Shown piece by piece: positions 58,867 through 64,000 of a DNA stretch of 64,000 nucleotides (position 1 is its first letter; the number at the start of each line of letters is the position of its first letter). The stretch is from positions 165,160-229,159 of the forward strand of contig SUYH01000003.1 in the NCBI GenBank assembly GCA_015060535.1, read 5' to 3'. The notes under the pieces are model-generated. The model was not told where the DNA came from. It saw only the letters and a list, made by a program, of their open reading frames with translations, and searched no databases. The DNA comes from Prevotella sp. (lineage in GTDB: Bacteria; Bacteroidota; Bacteroidia; Bacteroidales; Bacteroidaceae). The position numbers were made by a program, and so were the translations under genes.

Positions 58867-60129
58867 ATGAAGCCCACAAGAGTCAGATGGACGGTAGTGG
58901 CATTGATCTTCCTTGCCACAACCATCAACTATATCGACCGTCAGGTCATTGGTCTGCTGAAGCCTTACATCCAGGACGATCTGGGATGGTCGGAGGCTGA
59001 CTATGGCTATATCGTGACGGCCTTCCAGGTGGCCTATGGCATCGGCATGTTGGTGTGCGGACGGATGCTCGACAAATTTGGCAGCAAACTGGGCTACTCC
59101 ATCGCTATCGTCGTATGGAGCCTTGGTGCCGTACTGCATGCTACCGTGCGCTCGGTGACTGGCTTTGGTGCGGCTCGAGCCGTATTGGGACTGGGCGAGG
59201 CCGGCAACTTCCCCGCTGCCGTCAAGGTGATAGCCGAGTGGTTTCCCAAGCGTGACCGTGCTTTTGCCACGGGGGTGTTCAACTCAGGAACAACCATTGG
59301 TGCCATCATAGCGCCCATCATCGTGACGGCAATCACGCTACAGCTGGGTTGGCGATGGGCCTTTATCATCACGGGAGCACTAGGATTCTTCTGGGTGGTA
59401 GCATGGTGGCTCATCTATAAGGCGCCAGAGAAGAACCCGAAGGTGAATGCCGCAGAACTGGAGTATATCCGTTCAAAAGACGAGAGCGAAGAGGAAGAGG
59501 TGCCTGGGGGGCGTACCGTCACTTGGAGTAAGCTGTTCAGCCATCGTCAGACCTATGCCATACTCTTCTCACGATTCGTTACCGACTGGGTATGGTGGTT
59601 CTTCCTATTCTGGACGCCCGACTTCCTGAACAAGACGCATGGCGTAGACCTGAAGGCTACCGTACTGCCGCTGATCATCATCTATACGATGTCGAGCATT
59701 GGGGGTATCTATGGCGGACACGTGTCGTCGCAGTTTGTACGTTTCGGACGCTCACTCGATTTTGCCCGCAAGACTACCATCCTGCTCTTCGCGCTTTTGG
59801 TATTACCGCTCAATGCCGTACCTTACATTCATAATATGTGGATTGTAGTGCTGATCATCGGACTGGCCACCAGTACCCATCAGGCGTGGGCTTCGAACAT
59901 CTTCACCATCGTCTCTGACGTCTATCCCAAACAGGTGGTGGGCTCTATGACGGGCATCAGCAGCGTGGGTGGTGCCGTAGGTGGTGCCCTCGCTTCGTCG
60001 TTCGTGGGACTAATCCTGGAGTGGACGGGCAGCTATGCTACCATCTTCATGATTGCCAGCACGATGTATCTGCTGGCGTGGCTCACGCTGAAACTTTTCG
60101 TTCCTATTAAACAAATCAAATTCAAATAA
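58867..60129 (+). CDS. MFS transporter, hexuronate/sugar-acid (ACS family, ExuT-like)
   Basis: A 420-residue protein with 12 predicted membrane segments. INYIDRQVIGLLKPYIQDDLGWSEADYG, the MFS loop GRMLDKFGSKLGYS, and RAVLGLGEAGNFPAAVKVIAEWFPKRDRAFATG are typical of the anion:cation symporter family that imports glucuronate, galacturonate, galactonate and glucarate. It is the likely uptake step of this operon. Spacing to the neighbours is 3 bases on each side. Confidence 0.9.
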   Translation: MKPTRVRWTVVALIFLATTINYIDRQVIGLLKPYIQDDLGWSEADYGYIVTAFQVAYGIGMLVCGRMLDKFGSKLGYSIAIVVWSLGAVLHATVRSVTGFGAARAVLGLGEAGNFPAAVKVIAEWFPKRDRAFATGVFNSGTTIGAIIAPIIVTAITLQLGWRWAFIITGALGFFWVVAWWLIYKAPEKNPKVNAAELEYIRSKDESEEEEVPGGRTVTWSKLFSHRQTYAILFSRFVTDWVWWFFLFWTPDFLNKTHGVDLKATVLPLIIIYTMSSIGGIYGGHVSSQFVRFGRSLDFARKTTILLFALLVLPLNAVPYIHNMWIVVLIIGLATSTHQAWASNIFTIVSDVYPKQVVGSMTGISSVGGAVGGALASSFVGLILEWTGSYATIFMIASTMYLLAWLTLKLFVPIKQIKFK

Positions 60130-60132
60130 ACT

Positions 60133-61251
60133 ATGATCATCCAAAAGATTGAAACGTGGTGGGTGCGCCGCGACAAGTGTCTGTTCGACGACAAGCGCAA
60201 GGGTAAGAGCGCCATGGATTGGGACGTGCTGGTGCTGAAGCTGACCACCAATACGGGTATTGAGGGTATTGCCACCGCTCTGGCAGCTCGCTCGGGTAAC
60301 GTCACCGAGGCGTATATCATGGATAATATCGCCCCCGTGGTGCTGGGCCGTTCGCCCTACGACCGCGAGAAGATATGGCACGAGTTCTGGAACATTGACC
60401 GCCACCTGACGTTCTTCCCCGTCTATCTGCCTGGCCCTATTGATGTCGCCCTATGGGACATCTGTGCGAAGGCTGCAGGTCTGCCTCTCTATCAGTATCT
60501 GGGTGCCTATCGCGAACAGTTGCCCGTCTATGCCAGCGGCTTGTTCCACACCACCGAGCAGGAATACATCGACGAGGCGCTCTACTATCAGGAGCGAGGC
60601 ATCAAGTGCTACAAGGTGCATCCGCCGGGCCCCATCGAGACGGATATGCGCATCCACGAGAATCTGCGCAAGGCCGTAGGTGCTGACTTCGGACTGATGA
60701 GTGACCCCGTAGCCGAATATACCCTCGACGAGGCGATTAAGGTGGGGCGCCAGTTGGAGCGCCTGAACTATATCTGGCTGGAAGAACCATTCCGCGACTT
60801 TGAGCTGTATAAATATACGGAGCTGTGCAAGGCGCTCGACCTGCCGATAGCTGCCACAGAGACCACTCGTGGCTGTCATTGGGGCGTGGCACAGGTTATC
60901 AGTCAGAAGGCTGCCGATATCGTGCGTGCTGATGTATCTTGGAAATGCGGCATCACAGGTACGCTGAAGATAGCCCACTTGGCCGAGAGTTTCGGACTGA
61001 ACTGCGAGATACATACCACGACGATGAACTACATGGACGTTGTCAATCTGCACGTGTCGTGTGCCATCCGTAATTGCAAGTGGTTCGAGTACTTCGTACC
61101 CGAAGAGGATTTCCAGTTCCCCATGAAAGGGCTGTTGCCCATTGATGGCGAAGGAAACATCACCGTTCCCAAGGCGCCTGGCGTGGGTGTAGAGCTCGAC
61201 TGGGACCTTATTCACAACAATTGCGTGTCGTATAAAGTGCTGGAACTGTGA
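60133..61251 (+). CDS. Enolase-superfamily acid-sugar dehydratase (mandelate racemase subgroup)
   Basis: 372 residues. The N-terminal capping domain (about 1-125) is followed by the TIM barrel with KCYKVHPPG (Lys-x-His in place of Lys-x-Lys), LMSDPVAEY, WLEEP and ATETTRG (three metal ligands), the Asp/His dyad in VRADVSWKCG and CEIHTTTMN, and Glu in WFEYFVPEED. This set indicates dehydration of a sugar acid to a 2-keto-3-deoxy acid. The exact substrate is not clear; it does not match D-mannonate dehydratases I know. Overlaps the next gene by 4 bases. Confidence 0.87.
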   Translation: MIIQKIETWWVRRDKCLFDDKRKGKSAMDWDVLVLKLTTNTGIEGIATALAARSGNVTEAYIMDNIAPVVLGRSPYDREKIWHEFWNIDRHLTFFPVYLPGPIDVALWDICAKAAGLPLYQYLGAYREQLPVYASGLFHTTEQEYIDEALYYQERGIKCYKVHPPGPIETDMRIHENLRKAVGADFGLMSDPVAEYTLDEAIKVGRQLERLNYIWLEEPFRDFELYKYTELCKALDLPIAATETTRGCHWGVAQVISQKAADIVRADVSWKCGITGTLKIAHLAESFGLNCEIHTTTMNYMDVVNLHVSCAIRNCKWFEYFVPEEDFQFPMKGLLPIDGEGNITVPKAPGVGVELDWDLIHNNCVSYKVLEL

Positions 61252-62420
61252 TGAAGGGATATCAACGCAAGGACGGGCGCAAGGGCATTCGCAATGTAGT
61301 AGTGGTTACGTATCTGGTAGAGTGTGCTCACCATGTGGCTGCCCGCATAGCCCAATACTATCAGGAGCAGGAAGTGCATCTGATAGGCTTTGGCGGCTGT
61401 GCCCCTAACGACTATGCCGAACGAATGATGCGGCAGCTCTGCACGCACCCCAATGTGGGTGCCGTATTGCTAGTGTCGCTAGGCTGTGAGAACTTCCAAC
61501 GCAATCGGCTTCTGCAAGATATCAAGGACAGCGGACGCCCAGCCTCGCTCATCGTCATTCAGGAGGAGGGCGGCACACGTCCTTCTATCGACAAGGGTAT
61601 CAGCACGGTGGGTGACATGTTGCACCAGATAGCCGCTACGCCCCAAGTGGTTATTGATTGGAGCGACCTCATGATAGGTACCGTCTGTGGGGGCTCCGAC
61701 GGCTATAGCGGCATTACAGCCAACCCCTCCGTTGGTGCCACTTTCGACTGGCTCGTCGATCATGGTGCCACCTGTATCTTCGAAGAGCCGGGCGAACTCA
61801 TCGGCTGTGAGCAGCTGTTGCAACAACGAGCTGTCAATCCGGAGTTAGGCGCACGCCTCTATAACTGTATCGTCAAGGCCGACAAATACTATAAGCAGAT
61901 GGGTCACGACAGCTTTTCTCAGGGTAATGCCACGGGCGGACTGACCACCATCGAGGAGAAGTCGCTGGGCTCGTATTGTAAAAGCGGTTCGCGCCCTATC
62001 CAAGGTCTAACCTACCCCGGTGTTGCACCTAACAAACCAGGTTTATGGATGATGGACGTAGTACCCGACGGCGAGGCGCGCTGGGGATTCCCCAACATCA
62101 ACGACAATGCGGAAATCATGGAGATGGCGGCTTGTGGCTGTCAACTGGTGCTCTACACTACGGGACGCGGCTCCGTAGCAGGCTCCGCTATCTCGCCCGT
62201 CATCAAGATTTGCTCGAATCCTGAGACATACCGGCACATGAAGGACGACATGGACATCAACGCTGGAGCTATCGTAACAAATGGGCTGACATTCGATGAT
62301 GTTCGCTCGCACATCCTACAATGTATTGAGCAGACCGCCTCGGGAATCCCTACGCAATCAGAAGCCATCGGCCATCGTGAATACGCGCTGGTCTATAAGC
62401 AATTCAATGGCTGTCCTTAA
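61248..62420 (+). CDS. UxaA/GarD-family dehydratase-like protein
   Basis: 390 residues corresponding to the C-terminal catalytic part of altronate/galactarate dehydratases (RKDGRKGIRNVVVVTYLVECAHHVA, GCAPNDYAERMM, LVSLGCENFQ, TVCGGSDGYSGITANPSVG, GVAPNKPGLWMMD, CGCQLVLYTTGRGSVAGSAISPVIKI). The small N-terminal SAF domain is not encoded in this gene, nor as a neighbour. It may act on a second acid of the pathway or need a partner. Last gene of the operon; its start overlaps the enolase-family gene (ATGA type). Confidence 0.85.
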   Translation: MMKGYQRKDGRKGIRNVVVVTYLVECAHHVAARIAQYYQEQEVHLIGFGGCAPNDYAERMMRQLCTHPNVGAVLLVSLGCENFQRNRLLQDIKDSGRPASLIVIQEEGGTRPSIDKGISTVGDMLHQIAATPQVVIDWSDLMIGTVCGGSDGYSGITANPSVGATFDWLVDHGATCIFEEPGELIGCEQLLQQRAVNPELGARLYNCIVKADKYYKQMGHDSFSQGNATGGLTTIEEKSLGSYCKSGSRPIQGLTYPGVAPNKPGLWMMDVVPDGEARWGFPNINDNAEIMEMAACGCQLVLYTTGRGSVAGSAISPVIKICSNPETYRHMKDDMDINAGAIVTNGLTFDDVRSHILQCIEQTASGIPTQSEAIGHREYALVYKQFNGCP

Positions 62421-62462
62421 AAAAAAACGAGGTATGAAAGTATTTACCATTTTCACACCTCG
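62421..62462 (-). terminator. Hairpin with T-run, terminator of the DUF2795 gene
   Basis: CGAGGT and GAAA pair with TTTC and ACCTCG across an 11-base loop. On the minus strand a run of nine T follows. The plus-strand side lacks a T-run but could still slow read-through from the sugar-acid operon. Confidence 0.75.
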
Positions 62463-62484
62463 CTGATTTCCATCTAGTTAAGCT

Positions 62485-62706
62485 TTAATACTCATCCTCG
62501 TTGAAGAGGAAGTCCTCTTTCGAAGGATAGTCGGGCCAGATTTCCTCGATACTTTCGTATACATCACCTTCATCTTCTATCTCCTGCAGGTTCTCTAAAA
62601 CCTCAAGAGGTGCTCCTGAGCGGATGGCATAATCTATCAGCTCGTCCTTGGTTGCGGGCCAAGGTGCATCTTCCAATTTTGATGCTAATTCTAGTGTCCA
62701 ATACAT
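62485..62706 (-). CDS. DUF2795-like small acidic protein
   Basis: 73 residues, strongly acidic, with KLEDAPWPATKDELIDYAIRSGAPLEVLENLQE, the typical DUF2795 helix pattern, and an acidic tail (EDFLFNEDEY). It is a widespread and conserved Bacteroidetes protein of unknown function, cytoplasmic. It has its own -7 box (62738-62745) and terminator. Confidence 0.8.
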   Translation of the reverse strand: MYWTLELASKLEDAPWPATKDELIDYAIRSGAPLEVLENLQEIEDEGDVYESIEEIWPDYPSKEDFLFNEDEY

Positions 62707-62707
62707 A

Positions 62708-62728
62708 GTTCTTAATTATTAATTTTGA
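62708..62728. repeat. Short 7-bp periodic tract upstream of the DUF2795 gene
   Basis: Units GTTCTTA, ATTATTA and ATTTTGA directly before the start codon. Weaker than the other arrays. Confidence 0.45.
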
Positions 62729-62737
62729 ATTTGCCCG

Positions 62738-62745
62738 CAAAAGTA
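62738..62745 (-). promoter_or_regulatory. -7 promoter box TACTTTTG of the DUF2795 gene
   Basis: A TAnnTTTG match on the minus strand, 31 bases before the ATG at 62706. Confidence 0.55.
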
Positions 62746-62757
62746 ATATTTTTTTTC

Positions 62758-63321
62758 TTATTTACAAGCATTCTGCCATATTTTTTCACTCTTTCCGGCA
62801 ACAAAATTCAACTTTTTAGCCAAAACGAACAAATAATCACTTAATCTGTTCACATACTGCTGCACTTCCGGGCTGACTAGCGCCTCTTCTGAAAGGGCGA
62901 CGATACGTCTTTCGGCTCTTCGGCAAACGGTACGGCAAACATGAGTCTGAGCAGCTTGTTGCGTACCTCCTGGCAATATGAATCCTTGTGCCTCGGGCAG
63001 TTCCTTCATGATGCTGTCGACCTCCTTTTCTAGGAGTTCTGTCTCACCGTCCTGTAGATAGGCTGATGGGTAGAGCGTCGTTGTCTCCTGTTCCGTAGCC
63101 AGATTGGTGCAGACGTTAAACAGGTTGTTCTGGATCCGTATCACCATCTCTTGCTCGTGACCGTCGGGCAATAGGGCCGCCAACAAACCTAAATGGGCAC
63201 TCAGCTCATCCACCGTGCCGTAGGCCTCCAATCTACGACTGGCTTTCGACACCCGTTTTCCGCCTACCAGCGAAGTCTTGCCTTTATCTCCACCACGCGT
63301 GTATACCTTAGTTATTTTCAT
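62758..63321 (-). CDS. Cob(I)alamin adenosyltransferase, PduO type
   Basis: 187 residues. It transfers the adenosyl group of ATP to cob(I)alamin to make coenzyme B12. The ATP-binding N-terminal motif is YTRGGDKGKTSLVGGKRVSKASRRLEAYGTVDEL, and the family signature VCRTVCRRAERRIV appears near residue 125. It is downstream of the methyltransferase-like gene by 10 bases and probably shares its promoter. In this phylum the product serves methylmalonyl-CoA mutase, which is not in the window. Confidence 0.95.
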   Translation of the reverse strand: MKITKVYTRGGDKGKTSLVGGKRVSKASRRLEAYGTVDELSAHLGLLAALLPDGHEQEMVIRIQNNLFNVCTNLATEQETTTLYPSAYLQDGETELLEKEVDSIMKELPEAQGFILPGGTQQAAQTHVCRTVCRRAERRIVALSEEALVSPEVQQYVNRLSDYLFVLAKKLNFVAGKSEKIWQNACK

Positions 63322-63331
63322 AGTCTGGTTT

Positions 63332-63850
63332 TTAGAAATTTATGATATAATGTTTCTGATATCGCTTCTTTTCAAATAACACAATGCCACAATAATACAA
63401 ATCGAAAGTAGTCATCACTTGATCAGCCATACATATCGATTTCCACCGCTGAGGGTTACGCCATATCCCTTCGACGACAATAACCGACTGCTCGTCGACC
63501 TTCGTCAATAGCGAATGCCAGCTCTCCTGGTCCTCAATGGTGACACGCGCCAACTCTACTCTATCCACATGGTCGGCAAAGCTCAAACTCCTGCAGCCCG
63601 TCTGCCAATATTTCTGATACTCGTCGCAGAGCATCACGCTAGGCTGTCGCCAGTTGGCCAGTCGGAAATACAGTCTGCCCAACTTTTGTGTAAGCCAGTC
63701 CTCATCCCTTAGCTCGTCGTAAGCATAATATCTCGTATGCTCATTCACTACGTAGCGAACGAACGAATAGTCTGTAGGCGACTGGATACCAAAGCCCAGA
63801 CAACGGTGAATACGGCTCAGCCAGACGAGCCAGCGCTTCAGTTGTGTCAT
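63332..63850 (-). CDS. Shortened class I SAM methyltransferase-like protein
   Basis: 172 residues. The N-terminus (RIHRCLGFGIQSPTDYSFVRYVVNE, then YYAYDEL) and the C-terminus (VIVVEGIWRNPQRWKSICMADQVMTTFDLYYCGIVLFEKKRYQKHYIINF) match a Bacteroidetes methyltransferase family whose members are about 230-260 residues, as I recall them. The middle part with the Gly-rich SAM motif is missing, with no frameshift visible. It may be a degenerate paralogue without methyltransferase activity. The start at 63850 is set by a -7 box at 63860-63867. Confidence 0.6.
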   Translation of the reverse strand: MTQLKRWLVWLSRIHRCLGFGIQSPTDYSFVRYVVNEHTRYYAYDELRDEDWLTQKLGRLYFRLANWRQPSVMLCDEYQKYWQTGCRSLSFADHVDRVELARVTIEDQESWHSLLTKVDEQSVIVVEGIWRNPQRWKSICMADQVMTTFDLYYCGIVLFEKKRYQKHYIINF

Positions 63851-63859
63851 TCCTATGCG

Positions 63860-63867
63860 CAAAGGTA
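63860..63867 (-). promoter_or_regulatory. -7 promoter box TACCTTTG
   Basis: A TAnnTTTG match on the minus strand ending 9 bases before the ATG at 63850. It lies inside the longer open frame to 63934, which is therefore rejected. Confidence 0.6.
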
Positions 63868-63919
63868 CGATTAAGTAAGCAGAAAACCAAATAATATTGA
63901 GTTTTTCTCGAACAAGGAG

Positions 63920-63960
63920 AAAAAACAAAGACACCCTGAATCAAAATGAAACAGGGTGTC
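63920..63960 (-). terminator. Terminator of the rRNA operon
   Basis: A perfect 9-bp stem, GACACCCTG/CAGGGTGTC, with a 13-base loop, followed on the minus strand by TTTGTTTTTT. It ends the transcript after the 5S gene. Confidence 0.9.
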
Positions 63961-63971
63961 TTCTTGAAAAA

Positions 63972-64000
63972 GTGGCGGCCTCCTACTCTCCCACATTGCA
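63972..64000 (-). rRNA. 5S rRNA, 3' end only
   Basis: The minus strand reads TGCAATGTGGGAGAGTAGG followed by AGGCCGCCA, the standard 3' end of bacterial 5S rRNA. The gene continues beyond the window. A ribosomal RNA operon on the minus strand must lie to the right. Confidence 0.88.

Overview
The window comes from a Bacteroidota (Bacteroidetes) chromosome, most likely the Prevotellaceae (Prevotella/Segatella-like). Three things point there. First, promoters match the Bacteroidetes -7 box TAnnTTTG, usually without Shine-Dalgarno sites. Second, the gene content is typical: a type IX secretion core porP-K-L-M-N, fused SecDF, KorAB, a TPP-riboswitch thiamine operon and a PL10/CE8 pectinase. Third, 9-bp ACTAGTATN tandem repeats and 7-bp tandem arrays sit between genes. 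Coding DNA is GC-rich apart from one AT-rich island at about 29.4-34.8 kb.

Layout. 0-13 kb: 3' part of pgi, a HAD phosphatase, DUF lipoproteins, an AGCS symporter, trmO, an AI-2E-family permease, a porin, a sodium:solute symporter, a ResB/CcsA cytochrome c maturation pair and a histidine kinase with a solute-binding sensor. 13-20.5 kb (minus strand): an AsmA-like protein with a Lys/Ala tail, a TlpA-like protein without CXXC, a 2-hydroxyacid dehydrogenase, tRNA-Leu, and the tight pyrE-SRPBCC-argH-lipoprotein operon. 20.5-29.4 kb: TPP riboswitch with thiamine receptor, PnuT and thiamine pyrophosphokinase, then argS, rnhA, ribD, prmC, recX and comF.

29.4-34.8 kb: an integrated element of about 5.4 kb bounded by 8-bp direct repeats AGTACCCC. 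The right repeat lies at the 3' end of a tRNA-Arg(CCT) gene. The element carries a Rep_trans-like initiator, a small membrane protein, an XRE regulator, a resolvase, a small ORF and a large serine recombinase. The recombinase reading frame runs into the tRNA gene, so integration replaces its C-terminal end. 35-47.4 kb: MaoC-like protein, SecDF, EEP-family protein, rhomboid protease, HU, KduD/KduI, KorAB and an SLC13 transporter.

47.4-64 kb: a pectate lyase/pectin methylesterase fusion, an 880-bp gene-free tract with 22-bp periodic palindromic repeats, an outer membrane barrel protein and the T9SS operon porP-K-L-M-N (minus). Then follows a plus-strand sugar-acid operon (RraA, SDR, MFS, enolase-superfamily dehydratase, UxaA-family protein). 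The window ends with a DUF2795 protein, a PduO-type cobalamin adenosyltransferase, a shortened methyltransferase-like protein and the 3' end of a 5S rRNA gene.

The most unusual signals are the tRNA-targeted element whose recombinase swaps its C-terminus on integration, the family of heptanucleotide tandem arrays placed mostly just before start codons (including in the T9SS operon and inside the porN signal peptide), and the five-gene sugar-acid operon of unassigned substrate.
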